DNA of 64,000 bases from Tetramitus jugosus (GCA_937625935.1 OW569359.1:124001-188000); one strand, 5' to 3'; numbered from the stretch's first letter, positions 38,958 through 51,752 are shown. Notes: a model not told the origin generated them from the sequence alone. Translations and numbers: made by a program.

Positions 38958-41900
38958 TTATGTTTCTGCCACTGCCACCTTAACGCAACAGACTGCGTTA
39001 ATGAGATCCTTGACTTTCATGAGAACCCAGTTTGAGGCAGAGTTCTTGATTTTGAGAACCATGGAATCAGGACGAGAGAACCACAGGGCAATGAAGGCTA
39101 AAATTCTGAAGGCAAGTCCATAGCCCAACAGTGCGGCCCACATCCATTTCAGATCGGCCAAATCGTAACCGAACAAGTCCAATGATCGATTAATGTTGTA
39201 AATATGTTTGTAGTATACAAGTTCGCTGAGATAGCTCATCTCGAGTCCAAAAGATAAATAGGAAGTAAAAGGTAGGATATTAAAAGGAGGTGACATGTCC
39301 TTGAATTCCCTACGAGTAGTAGTTGAACCACTGAACACGTTCATAATGAAAATGAATACCACAGCGAACAATTGTGCGTTCACATTGTTAATAACAATAG
39401 ACACCAAATAACCGAGTCCGTATGAGGTCCAATAGATCAGGAATAGCACGTAGTAGATCTCATAGAGTTGGGCTCTGGGATCGAGAAGAGTGTAGTACAT
39501 GACTAAGAAGATCCAAGGAGCCAATATATTCATTGGCAATATGGAGATATCCTTAGACCAGAAGTAGCAGAAAGTACTGAGACCTGTTTGAGACTCTCTC
39601 GCATAAACAATCTTTTCTTTTCCAAATACTTTCAAACTAGCCATAACTCCAGTTAGAGCCATGGCCAAATTCATCATACTTGCAGTTGTAAATACAGGGT
39701 CGTCGAGTGGCATCTCACACAGAGATCGCAATGCTTTTGGACATTGATTAGAAATCTCAGACTCAACAGGTCCAACATAAGTCTTGTTGTAGTAGATCAA
39801 ACCGAGGAACAAACCACAGATAAAAACAAGGAAGAAATCTTGGAGAATACTCATTATGCCTCTAATTTGTTGAGTTATGCTTCGGAGGAAGCACATCCAA
39901 AATTGACGGAAGTAACTGAGACTTGGATTCTTGAACTCGTTGGCACCATTGTTCAGGCTATGGGTATTATCATGAACAGGGAGATCAGAATCTCCCTTCA
40001 ACATCTTCCATTTTTCCTGAAGTTGCTCTGGATTGTAAGGCAGAGTAAAACTGTTGTAATTGTCAGCAGGGAGAGCATTTCCAGCTGTGATATCCATCAG
40101 ATAATCGGCTACATTGACCTGTGGAGGGAATACGAATCCCATCCCCTCAAAGTATTTTCTCACACCTTTGACAGGTCCCAAATAAGAAGTCTTTCCACCT
40201 TTACCCAAGAGGAGCAGTTGTTCGAACATCTCAAATATTTCAAAGCGAGGTTGATGGATAACAGTGATCACAGTGATTCCACTCTTAGCGATATCTTGCA
40301 AGACTTCACATACTTCTTTGCTGCTCGCAGAATCAAGACCTGAGGTAGGCTCATCACAGAACAATATGACAGGTTGTGCAACCAGTTCAATACCCACGTT
40401 CACACGTTTTCTCTGACCACCAGAGATACCTCTGTTGGTCTCATCACCAATGATCGAATGTCTAATGTCCTCCAATCTCAATACACGAATAACGTTGTTG
40501 ACAATGTAGGTAATCTGCTTGTTGGTGGTTCTTCGATCGAGACGGGTCTTGGCAGCAAAGAACAGAGTATCCTCGACTGTACAGTCACGGCACATGATGT
40601 CCTCTTGAGGCACGAAGCCAACCCTGAGATTGAAGCTAGTTAATTTGCGCTCTACGCCATTGACCCTGATGATACCCTCAGGAATACCATAGTGAGCCCG
40701 TCCTGCCAATGTAGTAATGAAGGTGCTCTGTGTGTAGTGTGAGAGTCAGTACATGTACGTGAATAGGGACAAATAAAAAAGTTACAATATATACAAACCT
40801 TGCCAGCGCCGCTCAAACCCATGACACAAGTCAGCTCACCATGTCGAATCTCACCAGTGACACCGTAAAGAACTCTCTTTCCAGTTGATCGAACCGTGAG
40901 ACCCAACTCCTCAAACTGAATATCGGCAGTAAATGTTGGACGCAACAAAGAGACAGTGTCCTCTTCTTCCTGATCTGCTTCACTTTCGAGGTCACTCTCA
41001 GCAAGAAGCGCACTTCTTTCTGTTGGTCTTGCATTAATTGATATCTTTCTTCTGTTCTTTCGGATCGTATTCTTTCGATTTTGTTCTTCCAATGCTTGTA
41101 GCCGTTGCTTACGAGATATCTTTTGATACAGGGATACATAGAATTTGAAAGATAAATAAGCAACAAGAATGAGCAATAGAACACCTACCACGACACCGAC
41201 AGCAAAAGAGGTTAGAGAATCCTTCGTAGAGCCAGCAGGGCATTGACCGAGGAAGGAGCATCGAACTGGATTTGTAGATCCTTGTCTGCAGAAGTAACCG
41301 GATGGACACTTGATTTGCTGGGTGGGATCTGGGCAATAGTAGCCCTCCTTGCACACGTCAGACAAAAAGCTGCCTGGTGGGCAGTATTCGGTCTTTGAAC
41401 AGTTCTTGATTGTGCTTGGAGAGGAACAATAAAATCCTGCAGGACAAGGTTCCAAGTCATAGGTACCTGGAGGACAGTAGGGCATAACAGTGGAATTTCT
41501 TGTATCGTTATAAGGATAGCATGGTGTAGGAGAGAGGATGGAGGAATTTGAGCAGTAAGTATTTGCTGGACATTCCAAAATATCATCAGGATCATCAGCT
41601 ACCTCATTCAAACGATAATTCAGGGCAGATACTGTTACTTGCAATGCCAGGGGACAATAGTCACCGGTCAGACAAGCCTTGACATCTTTGCCAAGGACAT
41701 GCTCTCCTTGCTTAAGCAACCATAGAGCATAACCTGGTGGCGCCAATATTGGAGGCTGATCAGCTGTTGGGCAAACAGCTCCAAATGGACATGAGATACT
41801 ATTGAGCGGTGACAAGTAACAAGTGTCATCACTGTCGTCAATAGGACATGGATGTGGTGCTGGAAGTCCAGTTTCATCACATAAAAATCCTTTAGGACAT

Positions 41901-44206
41901 GAGTGTATCACACCATTGGAGCAATAAACACCAGCTGGACAAGGCACCTGTGTCAGATGATTGAAAACGAAGTGACCTGGGGTAACTGATGACTCTACCA
42001 CAAATTCACTAAATCGATTACATAACACTCCATTTGCACACGACGAGGATAACATTCCAAATTGACGCATATCGACTGGTGCTGGTGGAAAACTGATGCA
42101 ATATTGCTTATACTTCGAGAGTAATGCAGAATCGGGATCATCATCCAACATTGAACATATCTCATTAAATCTCGTTAAGGATTGCATTTCATATTGATAT
42201 CTGGCTTGGGCTAGATACATGTGTTGTCCATTTTGGGAAACATGCATATCCAACGCTTGACCAGTAGCCGTTATCTTATTCATTAGCGTTAAATTGAAAT
42301 TTCCAAAAGGTTCGTTTGGTGACAGAGACATGGTCCTGGAGATGACATGGACAGCAGATGGATTTGGCATGGGTAATATCTCAGCATACTCTTTTCCGGC
42401 CTTCGTTGATTGGTTGTTAAAATTATGAGCGAGAACAAAGATATTATCCTGCCAGAAGCTCTCAAAGAATGGTTGAAGAAGGTTATCATCCACATTCAAA
42501 ATGAGAGGATCACATTTGCCCAGAGTGGCATTAGTGTACAGTAGGGTGACAGATTCGATACAATCCATGTACATTTCATTATTTCCCAAATATTGGTAGA
42601 CAGTCTCACACACAATAAATGGCTCCAATGTTCCGTTTCGTTGATATGTGTTCATACCGTTAATATATGATGGAGCGTCCATAAATCTCGTTTCAATACT
42701 GTCGACCCAGTCATAATTAATTTGTGTAACCTGTTGTGCACAACCTTTGCAATTTGTAAAGGTTTTATCCTTTGTTCTCATCGCAGGATTAAAAACACAT
42801 TCATCGGATGAGTCAGGAGTTGTCTCATCCTGACAAATCTTTGAATAACTGTCAAAATCGACCATTGCTAAATCCTCCAGATGAACTGTTGTTATTGATG
42901 TGTCTACACGTGTTCCTGCGGCCATTTTCGTCACTGCAACTGACAAATAAACCTGCTGAGAAGGAGCAAATTGTGCAGACGAGCATGATACAATTCCATC
43001 CGATTTAACAATAGGGTCACGAATTGTAGCAGCAAATGGCTTAATAGTTGTCACAGTTGACGATGCAAGTCCATCACTTCTTCTACTTGACTTATCCATC
43101 ACCCATGCTAATGAATTTAAACTATTCGGCGAAATCATATCGCTCAAATCCATATCTTTATGACATGTAGTATTACTTCCTGACTCAATCGATCCAAAGT
43201 GAATCATACGAACTTGAATAGAATCATAGACAAATATTAGCAGTCGCTGTGTAATGCCATTTGGTAGTACGCTAGGGATCCTCATAGGAAAAGGATTTCT
43301 ATTCTGTTCTTGCCAAACGTCAAATCTACCTGCTTGGAACATCCAGTCAAAACCAAGGATATTACCATTGGCACCCTTGATGTTCAACGAACAAGATTTT
43401 TCACCAGTAACAGTGTAAAATTGCAAATTCTGAGGTGTAAGCACTGCATAAATTGGCTTCTCAGCATTCTTGTCGCTAGGCATGACTCTCCATTGCAGAA
43501 TCTCAGCTTCCTCAATGCTCCAAACCAACTTTAATCGACCAATAACGGTTAGATCAAAAGCAGATAGACGATCCTTGTTTTTCGCTTGATCACGCTGAAG
43601 CACAATCACTGTCGAATAGCTAAAGATATCCATACCAATCACCTCGCAATTATCACTGTTGGGTATCGCTACTGGTATGACTTTGGGCAATCCTTTGCTC
43701 ACATACTTCATCATATAAATATTGTTGTCGACTGTGGCGAGCACGACGACTCGAGCCTTCAGAAACCTATCATTCACATCCACTGTTCTAAATGCAACAA
43801 TACTCTTGCACAATTCTCCAGGTTGACCATTACCATCATTGTTGGTCGATGAGCACCAGTACTTGGTAGGTATGGGAGCAGAGGGATCCACAGGAACGCC
43901 TTGAGGGAACAAGAGTTGAAACTGTGATGAGAATGGATTGAGGTATTGACACCAGGAGGTCTCACTCGTGTAGTTTGAAGTTCTTTGCTTTTGACAAATG
44001 TGATCTGGACCGTGATACACATGATCATCAATCAAGACTTTCAAATCATGATTGCTATTCTTGTTGTTGCTGTTCTGACTCTTTCTTGTGTTCACAAGCT
44101 TCTTGTGAGTCATACGACTGTCAACTGCTGAGAGGCACTGATGCAAGGCAAGCAGTGCTACAAAGAAGAGAAGCCATAAGCCGTGCTTGATTGTCACCAC
44201 GCCCAT
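38958..44206 (-). CDS. ABCG-type transporter with large Cys-rich ectodomain (two exons)
   Basis: I join complement(38958..40727,40799..44206) around a 71-base GT-AG intron to give 1725 residues. The start ATG at 44206 opens a signal peptide (HGLWLLFFVALLALHQCLSA). A large ectodomain follows. A cysteine-rich region (about residues 730 to 1000) repeats CPAG.YCS and CP.GTYD modules. One membrane helix lies near residue 1015 to 1045. The nucleotide-binding domain then shows Walker A (GLSGAGK|ST, split by the intron), the signature SGGQRKRVNVGIEL, and Walker B ILFCDEPTSGLDS. About six membrane helices end the protein. This is the half-transporter layout of plant ABCG24/28-like and oomycete proteins, which export lipids or secondary compounds. 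Substrate unknown. The intron divides the ATP-binding loop between Lys and Ser. Confidence 0.9.
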
Positions 44207-44721
44207 TGTAAGTTGTTTCTTATTGATGGTGTGTTGTTGGGTGGTGTTTCAAGCTCTTGTGTGAGTTCAAAAATTTGGTGTTGTTTGTGGTGTGGTTTTT
44301 TTGGTGGTGGTGTTTCTTTTGGATTGCCAAAACTCAATGTCAAACTTTCTGTGAACGACGTGCTACGAAATGATGTTGTTATGCCTTTTCTTCTTGTTAA
44401 AAAAAAAAGAATAGCTGCAGAGACTCAAGAAAATGGAAGATTATGCAGCCAAACACGCAACAGTAAAAGGATGACAATGACGAGTGGAAGTGTGTGGAAA
44501 GACAAGGGCAACTTTTAAGGTTTTTGGCATCTCAAACAGGAATTCCTTCCCTCCAATTTGGAATCACGTGATTGCTTCAACGAACTGCTTGAAATACGAA
44601 TTTGAACTTCAATTTCTCCCAAGCACTCCGCCACAAGAAAAAAAACGCTCCGACACCAAAAAGAGTGAAAAAAAAAGCTTCGCAACCAAAATCAACAACA
44701 ACAAAGCACAAAAGAATTATC
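44207..44721. promoter_or_regulatory. Divergent promoter region between ABCG gene and ELP3
   Basis: The 515-base gap separates divergent genes. The ELP3 side is A-rich with CAACAACAA immediately upstream of the start (44694 to 44706), and the ABCG side is GTGT-rich. No RNA gene is recognised. Confidence 0.4.
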
Positions 44722-46476
44722 ATGACCAAAGGAGCAGCAAGCGAATTGAGTCAATCTGAAGCGAGCGTCAAAGTCGTTGGTGAAATTGTTCAAGGACTCA
44801 TCAAAGCTTACGAAAGCGGAGAAACTGTTCACTTGAACAAAATTCGCGCCGAAGTACAAAAAAAATATCGAACCAAAACGGGTCCAAAACTCGTTGAAGT
44901 CATTGCGGCCATACCTGAAAAATACAAGGAAGCTCTATTGCCCATGCTAAAGGTCAAACCTGTTCGAACAGCCTCTGGTATCGCAATTGTCGCAGTCATG
45001 TGCAAACCACATCGTTGTCCTCACATTGCCATGACTGGTAACATTTGTGTGTATTGTCCAGGTGGTCCAGACTCTGATTTTGAGTATTCTACTCAGTCTT
45101 ACACGGGATATGAACCAACGAGTATGAGAGCGATCCGTGCTCGGTACAATCCATATCTACAGACACGTAATCGATTGGATCAGTTGAAGAGGTTGGGACA
45201 TGATTGTGACAAGGTTGAATTTATCATTATGGGTGGCACATTCATGTCACTAGACAAGGAATACAGAGATTATTTTATTAGGAATTTGCATGATGCGTTG
45301 AGTGGTCACACATCACAATCTGTCGAAGAAGCAGTCAAGTACAGTGAACAGAGTAAGACAAAGTGTATTGGTATTACGATTGAGACGAGACCAGACTATT
45401 GTTTGAAGCCTCACTTGTCCAACATGTTGTCCTATGGTTGTACGAGATTGGAGATTGGTGTTCAGAGCATTTATGAAGATGTGGCACGTGATACAAACAG
45501 AGGACACACGGTCGGATCCGTCACCAAGTGTTTCCAGTTTGGTAAGGACACTGGATTCAAGGTTGTGGCTCACATGATGCCCGATTTGCCCAATATGGAC
45601 ATGGAGAGAGACATGGAGGGATTCAAGGAGTTTTTTGAGAATCCAGCCTTCAGACCAGACGGTGTCAAGATTTATCCCACACTGGTCATTAGAGGAACAG
45701 GTCTTTATGAGCTGTGGAAGACTGGTCAATACAAGAATTACTCACCTAATGCACTGATTGATCTAGTGGCAAAGATTTTGAGTTTGGTGCCTCCATGGAC
45801 CCGTGTCTACCGTATCCAAAGAGATATTCCAATGCCACTTGTATCGAGTGGTGTGGAGAATGGTAATCTCAGAGAGTTGGCCCTGTGGAGAATGAAGGAT
45901 CTGGGACTCAAGTGCAGAGATGTTCGTACGCGTGAAGTCGGTATCCAAAACATTCACAACAAGATTCTGCCAGATCGTGTGGATTTGATCCGAAGAGACT
46001 ACTATGCCAATGGTGGTTGGGAAACATTTATTGCCTATGAGGATCCATATCAGGACATTTTGATTGGTTTGTTGCGTTTGAGAAAGTGCTCCTCTGAGAT
46101 GACATTTAGACCAGAGTTGACAAGGAACACCATGGACGGCAAGGTCATTCCAATGCCAAAGGAGTTCACAAAGGAGGAAGAAGATGAACAAGCACAGTAC
46201 GAGAAGCAACAAGCTGAGCAGGATGTTCAGTGTTCAATCGTTAGAGAATTGCACGTGTACGGTAGTGTTGTGCCTGTTCACGAGAGAGATCCAACAAAGT
46301 TCCAACACAAGGGCTTTGGTACATTGTTGATGGAGGAAGCTGCCAGAATTGCCAAAGAAGAACACGGATCACTGAAGCTTGCTGTCATTTCTGGTGTTGG
46401 TACAAGAAACTATTACAAGAGACTTGGATACTCACTCGACGGACCATACATGTCCAAGTGGCTCTATGATAATTAA
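44722..46476 (+). CDS. ELP3: Elongator complex protein 3, tRNA uridine(34) acetyltransferase
   Basis: This 584-residue protein starts at the ATG at 44722; the frame extends upstream only through non-ATG codons. The radical-SAM cluster Cys99-x9-Cys109-x2-Cys112 ([14 protein letters not shown]) and the [12 protein letters not shown] and TIETRPDYC blocks match ELP3 closely. The C-terminal GNAT acetyltransferase domain has the family's [13 protein letters not shown] and ends in [14 protein letters not shown]3 uses SAM and acetyl-CoA to start the cm5 modification of wobble uridine in tRNA, in the Elongator complex. About 33 residues ([20 protein letters not shown], 20 shown) are inserted between the two domains where most ELP3 have a short loop. 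The gene converges with folylpolyglutamate synthase, 36 bases apart. Confidence 0.97.
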   Translation: MTKGAASELSQSEASVKVVGEIVQGLIKAYESGETVHLNKIRAEVQKKYRTKTGPKLVEVIAAIPEKYKEALLPMLKVKPVRTASGIAIVAVMCKPHRCPHIAMTGNICVYCPGGPDSDFEYSTQSYTGYEPTSMRAIRARYNPYLQTRNRLDQLKRLGHDCDKVEFIIMGGTFMSLDKEYRDYFIRNLHDALSGHTSQSVEEAVKYSEQSKTKCIGITIETRPDYCLKPHLSNMLSYGCTRLEIGVQSIYEDVARDTNRGHTVGSVTKCFQFGKDTGFKVVAHMMPDLPNMDMERDMEGFKEFFENPAFRPDGVKIYPTLVIRGTGLYELWKTGQYKNYSPNALIDLVAKILSLVPPWTRVYRIQRDIPMPLVSSGVENGNLRELALWRMKDLGLKCRDVRTREVGIQNIHNKILPDRVDLIRRDYYANGGWETFIAYEDPYQDILIGLLRLRKCSSEMTFRPELTRNTMDGKVIPMPKEFTKEEEDEQAQYEKQQAEQDVQCSIVRELHVYGSVVPVHERDPTKFQHKGFGTLLMEEAARIAKEEHGSLKLAVISGVGTRNYYKRLGYSLDGPYMSKWLYDN

Positions 46477-46512
46477 ATAACACATATTTTCCATCTTAGT
46501 TATTCAGCTACT

Positions 46513-48669
46513 TTATTGTAGAGTGCTAAGCTTGCGCAGGAAATCTCCCACCAAGTAGAAGCTTCCTGTCACGAGAAGATGCATATTTCCCTGTTCGAAA
46601 GCCCATCGTAGCAGAGCATTAATGCCTTCCTTTGTGACGATTTGTTGGTGTGCTTTTTGTTTGTTCTTCGTGAGCTCTAGCCACAGATCTTGCAACCGTT
46701 TGATTTGGTCATCGACTGCAGGGTCGTGCTTGTGAGTGTCACTAGACTTCTTACTCAGCGAAGTCTTTTGCGAATCAATTGGAAGGAACACCACGTAATC
46801 AAATATCTCACACTCCTCTGCTAGAGGAGCCAGTAGATCTTTTGGATCTCTAGTTCCCGTATAGTTGAAAACAAGGACGGTTTTCATCGATGGTTGATTC
46901 TTTTGTTGTGTCTTTGCATTTTGAACAAATGAACGCAGTTCAATCTCAGCGTCATCATCTGGAGCTGCAGGTTCGAGAGAGGTGGTGGACTCCACAAACG
47001 TTCCAGCACTAATCGGTTCGAGTGACTTGCGCTTGAACCATTGGGTACAATACTGGATGCTATCATCAGTGTGAGCTCCATCCAAGTAAAATAGAAGGGA
47101 GTGGTCCGAGAATGGAATGACGTGACCTCGGCCTGGCCATGCACAGCTCAAAAGACCTCGCACAAAGCTGTCACTCAGACCATTTGCTTGATATGGTTCC
47201 AATTCCAAGTGTTCATTGTTGATTTCAGTGACTGAGGAGCTACTACTAGCTTGTTCCGATTGAGACTGATTCCATGCTTGCATTCGCTCTTCAATCAATC
47301 GAACAGTCTCAGGCTTCAGCACATTCTTTGCATTTCGGTCGTTCAAATAAATAAAAGTTTCGCAAAGTGCAATCGCTAGCGCAGCGTTCCATCGTTGATG
47401 CTCTCCTCCACTCAATAAATTATTCTGGCTCTCCACAAGTGGAATATCAGAAAACAGTTCAAATCTCGATTCGTACAATGGATTCTTGTGTGATGTCTTT
47501 TTTTCCACTGCTGCATCCTCACTACCATTCTCCTTCATAGTCAATTGACACTTGTCCAACAGAGGATGCACATTATAGTACTTTAATCCCTGTTCAGACA
47601 AGAACAAGTCATTGAATTGCGAGACATCTGATTGTGCAAAATTGTAAAAGACACGCTTCACAATATCTCGCTGTCCCTGCGTCGTTATGCACACACTGTT
47701 CGGTTTCATAATACCTGCCTTCTGTAGTGCAATCTGATCCAAATTTTCTCCCAACAAATCCGTATGATCCATTCCAATGCTCGTTATACCGCACACCAAC
47801 GGTTCCTTGATTATATTCGTGCTGTCGTACACTCCACCGACTCCCACTTCCAATATACTGACTTGAACACCTTCATGAGCAAAGATTCGAAACGCCAAAA
47901 CAGTCAAAAATCGAAAGTACGTTGCCATTGACGGAAACACTTCATTCGTAGTTTCCATCAATCTCCGATAACAGTACCAAAAGTGTTGCATAAACACTGG
48001 TTTACTCACTGGTTGTCCATTGATCCGTATACGTTCTCTCACATCAATCAAGTGAGGTGACGTGAACATTCCAGTCTTGTATCCACAATTCCGAAGTATA
48101 CTCTCACAGAATGCACAAGTGCTTCCTTTGCCCTTTGTTCCTGCAATGTGAATCACTGGTGGAATAATTGATACTTCATCTGGTGATAACAATAACCATG
48201 ATACATTGTCACTATTCTCATCATATTTTTGTTCTTGTTCAGAAATGTTCAATCGATTCATATAACTGTTCATAGCTTCCAAATTGCACTGTTGTCTCGT
48301 ATCAGATGGTCGATTGGACTTTGGAAGACGCAAAATGAGTGATTCTAGTGCTTGCATTGTTTTTTCATAGCTCATTTCATCGTTTGTTGAGAATTCTGGT
48401 TGAACAAACAGTGATGAATAACGATTGGATGATGAGGAGCTATGTTGTTGTTGTTGCATTCTTGTGATTGAATTGCTGTTAACGAGAATGTTGTTGTTGT
48501 TGTTCGTGTGATAGTGATGATGTTGATGATGAAAGCTTTTGGAGGAGAAATGGAGAGGAGACTTGGTCAAAGTGATGACTTTCTGATTTTGATGATGATG
48601 ATGATGATGATAACAACAACGAGAAACTGGTTTTGATGATGATAATGATGAGTGAACAAATCTTTTCAT
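46513..48669 (-). CDS. Folylpolyglutamate synthase / dihydrofolate synthase
   Basis: The 718-residue frame opens at the ATG at 48669. The family P-loop GTKGKGSTCAF (about residue 174) is followed by TGMFTSPHLIDVRERIRING and VGVGGVYDSTNII, both folate-ligase signatures. GMDHTDLLG carries the DHxxxLG motif. The enzyme adds glutamate to folates using ATP, in cytosol or mitochondria. The first 100 residues are rich in histidine, serine, asparagine and glutamine with runs of six H and five N. They begin with a basic serine-rich stretch that could be a mitochondrial presequence. The protein is about 130 to 250 residues longer than most family members because of this start and internal inserts. Whether it also makes dihydrofolate is not decided by sequence alone. 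Confidence 0.92.
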   Translation of the reverse strand: MKRFVHSSLSSSKPVSRCCYHHHHHHQNQKVITLTKSPLHFSSKSFHHQHHHYHTNNNNNILVNSNSITRMQQQQHSSSSSNRYSSLFVQPEFSTNDEMSYEKTMQALESLILRLPKSNRPSDTRQQCNLEAMNSYMNRLNISEQEQKYDENSDNVSWLLLSPDEVSIIPPVIHIAGTKGKGSTCAFCESILRNCGYKTGMFTSPHLIDVRERIRINGQPVSKPVFMQHFWYCYRRLMETTNEVFPSMATYFRFLTVLAFRIFAHEGVQVSILEVGVGGVYDSTNIIKEPLVCGITSIGMDHTDLLGENLDQIALQKAGIMKPNSVCITTQGQRDIVKRVFYNFAQSDVSQFNDLFLSEQGLKYYNVHPLLDKCQLTMKENGSEDAAVEKKTSHKNPLYESRFELFSDIPLVESQNNLLSGGEHQRWNAALAIALCETFIYLNDRNAKNVLKPETVRLIEERMQAWNQSQSEQASSSSSVTEINNEHLELEPYQANGLSDSFVRGLLSCAWPGRGHVIPFSDHSLLFYLDGAHTDDSIQYCTQWFKRKSLEPISAGTFVESTTSLEPAAPDDDAEIELRSFVQNAKTQQKNQPSMKTVLVFNYTGTRDPKDLLAPLAEECEIFDYVVFLPIDSQKTSLSKKSSDTHKHDPAVDDQIKRLQDLWLELTKNKQKAHQQIVTKEGINALLRWAFEQGNMHLLVTGSFYLVGDFLRKLSTLQ

Positions 48670-48890
48670 GTTGAGTGTTGTTGTGTCAGATTTTATAGCT
48701 TGCGAGAGCGGGAAGAGCGGGATAATAATTTTGAGGCCGCGCCGAGCGAGTGTTTACAATGGAGGGATTTTGGGACACGCGTTCTTTTGAGATGACTTCA
48801 GTAGGTTTATTGAGGTTGGCTGGGTTCTGGTTGATTGGAGATGATGATGGCTGAGGGAATTGGGGTGTTGTGTGAAATGGAAAGGTTTTC

Positions 48891-50169
48891 TCAAATGGTG
48901 AAAATGCTGATATCAAAGAGATGACCGCATGAGAGCATGGTACGGCCCATTCTCCTAGAGTGTTGTTCACTCTCATAGTTGAGAGATGGGAGTGAGAGCT
49001 TGATGTCCTTACCAGTGTGGAATAGAGTGTAACTTGATCCGCATTGAACATCCTGAGCACATCGCACAACAGGGTGAGACTCAATACATTGCAGAGCCTT
49101 CTCTGGTTCTTCATTGGATCCTCTGCGGTTCGTCTCTGGTGCATTTCCCAGGCGCCCCAGACTACCTGATCCAAAGCCACGTACATTACCAGTCTGTGAC
49201 AAAAACATTCCATGTTTACAGTTGCTTGGCATTGCAACGATTACTGCATCTGGAGAACTGATTCTGGTGAGAGTGGGATATTTGTTCGTTCCCAGTGCAT
49301 AAACATGACCTTTCTCTGTCAGAAAGAGGAACATGTCGTCAGGAGAAACAGCAACGTCGATAATCCGATGTTCACCCAAGTATCTGAATAGGGTCAGGTT
49401 CTTTGTCTTCTCCATTTGAGAACCAACCCCCGATGTATTCACTGATCCTGATCCGTAGACACGACCTTTGTTGGTGAGAAGTATGAGAGTATCATTCGTC
49501 ATACGAATGGTCCTTACATACTCACCATCGTCCATCTGATTTCCTTGGAACATGCAAGGTTCGATCTCTTCAGGCGTGTAGCATCGAATTTCCCTATTCT
49601 TGTTGGAATTGAGCAAGTTGCAATAACCCATGACATAAACTTTGTTGCTAAACTTTTCAATCACAAAACTACAGGTCTCAAAAGCATATATTTTGCTGAT
49701 GACCTTATCTTTGAAGAATTTAGGCACTGTGGGAACGACCAAGCTACTTCCGAATGTTGTTTGGCCATGATCTGATTTTCCGCTTGTATAAAGCAGACCA
49801 TCACGTCTAAGGAACAAGTGATGACCAATACCGATGGCCACATCAACAATATTAGACAACTGAGGAATAAGAACGGGTTCGTGGCATTGTTTCTTTGGGT
49901 AACCTTCAACTACTGTTTGGGACCCAAACATGTACACCCTTGAATTTGAATCAACGATTGCACCAGTAAAGGAACCACAAATAATCTTCTGAATCTTTAG
50001 ATGACCGACATCAGCAACAAAAGGCTTGAAATAATCCTTCTTTTCTTTCTGACAACATTGGCCGTACTATCCAACAAAAAATGCAAGGGTTAGGTCTTTC
50101 TTGACATAGTTCATAAAATAAAGGAAAGTTTACCTCATTCCAACCACAAGAGAATAACTGAGTGTTCAT
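48891..50169 (-). CDS. RCC1-like beta-propeller protein (two exons)
   Basis: I join complement(48891..50066,50134..50169). The first exon encodes 12 residues (MNTQLFSCGWNE) and the 67-base intron runs GTAAAC to ATAG; the product has 403 residues. The junction joins NE to YGQC, which gives the classical RCC1 repeat start GxNxxGQ. Later repeats show VAIGIGHHLFLRRDG, DGLLYTSGKSDHGQ, and GHVYALGTN. RCC1-repeat proteins form a seven-bladed propeller; the founding member loads GTP on Ran, but most relatives are adaptors. No F-box, BTB or GEF-specific residues can be confirmed here. The extra N-terminal exon is well supported by frame and splice signals. Confidence 0.85.
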
Positions 50170-50419
50170 GATTTGTTTTGTCTGGTAGGATTATCGGTTG
50201 TCGTTGCTTTTAAAGGCTCTTGGAGGGGGGTGTTGTTGGTATACCATCAACTTCAACAAAAAGTAGCCTTTTTAGAAACCGGCAGTGACTTTTTAAGCAG
50301 TGATTTTTGTAAAGTCGTTGTGCGCAATCCTTTTGTGGAGCAAACGTGAAATTGATCCTGCTGTTCCCTGAACGGATCCAAGGAGGATGTCAACTACGAA
50401 TTTTTTATTTGAAGTGTGA

Positions 50420-51610
50420 TTACTTTGGCTTTCCTATGATCATTGCGGATGGTGCTCTGGATCGGAACGTGCCGGTCAATTGGAATCCTGAAGCTTCATA
50501 AATGGCCCTGTATTCATCCAATGTTCTTTCCTTGGCATTGAGCACAGCCAACATCTGCAAATCTAACCATCTCGCATCCATCACAGGATCGTACACTCCC
50601 TCCTCGATGGGTTGCTCAATAAGGATTAAAGTAGCATTTGAATTGTTACCTATTGCCTTGCGGATTGTCTTCAATATTCGAATGGCATCCGCGTCATTCC
50701 AATCGTGGATAATGAATCGAAGCAAATAGACATCTCCGACTGGAACCTTATCGAAGAAGTCGCCCGGTACTAATTGAATTCGATCAGCGTACGATGACTT
50801 GCTCCAAACAGATTTTGCATGATCAATCACCAGAGGTCTATCAAACAAAATACCCTTGACACCAGGATGGTTCTCTAGAATGGAACGAAGCAATGCTCCT
50901 TCACCACCTCCAATATCAACAATAGTCTTGTATTGAGAGAAATCATAATCCTTACTCATCCATGCATGTGATCTCATCGACAGTGTTTTCATTGCCATGT
51001 CAAATATGTAAGATTCATCCTTATTCGCATCCATCGCACTCCAAAAGTTGCCCTCACCATAGTACTTTACAGGATCTCCTTCCTTCATATCGACAGTCTC
51101 TATCAAGTGTTCCCAAGGAGCATAGGTCTGTCCTACAAAATGCAACACACTGTAACGAACAGAATCCGGAGCGTTCGTTCTCAGTACATCAGACAACTTT
51201 GTATTCTCAAAGACACCCTTACTCTTCTCTCTAAATACACCAGCACTAGTCAATGCTCTTAGGATTCGATACAGATTCTTTGGATTTTTAACATTTGTTT
51301 TCTGGGCGAGCTGTTCAATCGTCAATGGACCTTTCTCTAAATGATCAGCAACAGCCAGCTTAGCAGCAACATAAACAGCTTGTGATTTGAAGAAACCTGC
51401 CGCCATCATTATCATGTAAGCTGGTGGAGGTGTGACAGTGCTCGAAAGGGAAGCCAAAGTACCCATCACCCAATTCATACCCTTCACTGCAACAGCAGGA
51501 GGGTCTTGACCCATTTTCTCGAGCCACTCTCTGTTGGAAGGAGACGCCCAAAAACCAGCGACCACAGCAATGATCGCAACGATCAATAGTACAAAAATCT
51601 TGGATAACAT
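50420..51610 (-). CDS. SAM-dependent O-methyltransferase, membrane-anchored (COMT/ASMT type)
   Basis: This 396-residue protein starts at the ATG at 51610. The N terminus is one hydrophobic helix (KIFVLLIVAIIAVVAGFW), likely an anchor. A winged-helix dimerisation domain (LEKGPLTIEQLAQKT) precedes the Rossmann methyltransferase domain. The SAM loop is DIGGGEGALL (about residue 231) and the catalytic base is His302 in FIIHDWND, with LIEQPIEEG following. This is the pattern of the small-molecule methyltransferase family with caffeic acid, hydroxyindole and related polyketide methyltransferases. The substrate is unknown. The membrane anchor is unusual for this family. Confidence 0.88.
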   Translation of the reverse strand: MLSKIFVLLIVAIIAVVAGFWASPSNREWLEKMGQDPPAVAVKGMNWVMGTLASLSSTVTPPPAYMIMMAAGFFKSQAVYVAAKLAVADHLEKGPLTIEQLAQKTNVKNPKNLYRILRALTSAGVFREKSKGVFENTKLSDVLRTNAPDSVRYSVLHFVGQTYAPWEHLIETVDMKEGDPVKYYGEGNFWSAMDANKDESYIFDMAMKTLSMRSHAWMSKDYDFSQYKTIVDIGGGEGALLRSILENHPGVKGILFDRPLVIDHAKSVWSKSSYADRIQLVPGDFFDKVPVGDVYLLRFIIHDWNDADAIRILKTIRKAIGNNSNATLILIEQPIEEGVYDPVMDARWLDLQMLAVLNAKERTLDEYRAIYEASGFQLTGTFRSRAPSAMIIGKPK

Positions 51611-51752
51611 AGACAGGTATTACTTCTGTTTTTTTGTTGTTATTGAATTCTGATCTCACGTCACCCAAAGATAATCCGGACGCGTGTTATTGCCCAAAAA
51701 TAGATGTACGGTGGAAGTGATGGACAAAATAAGGTTTATCGATCGGCTACTC

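Noticed and set aside
40653-40798. Continuation of the ABCG first exon past the P-loop
   Set aside because: It gives a nonsense tail after GAGK, whereas the 71-base intron restores the textbook Walker A and the rest of the domain.
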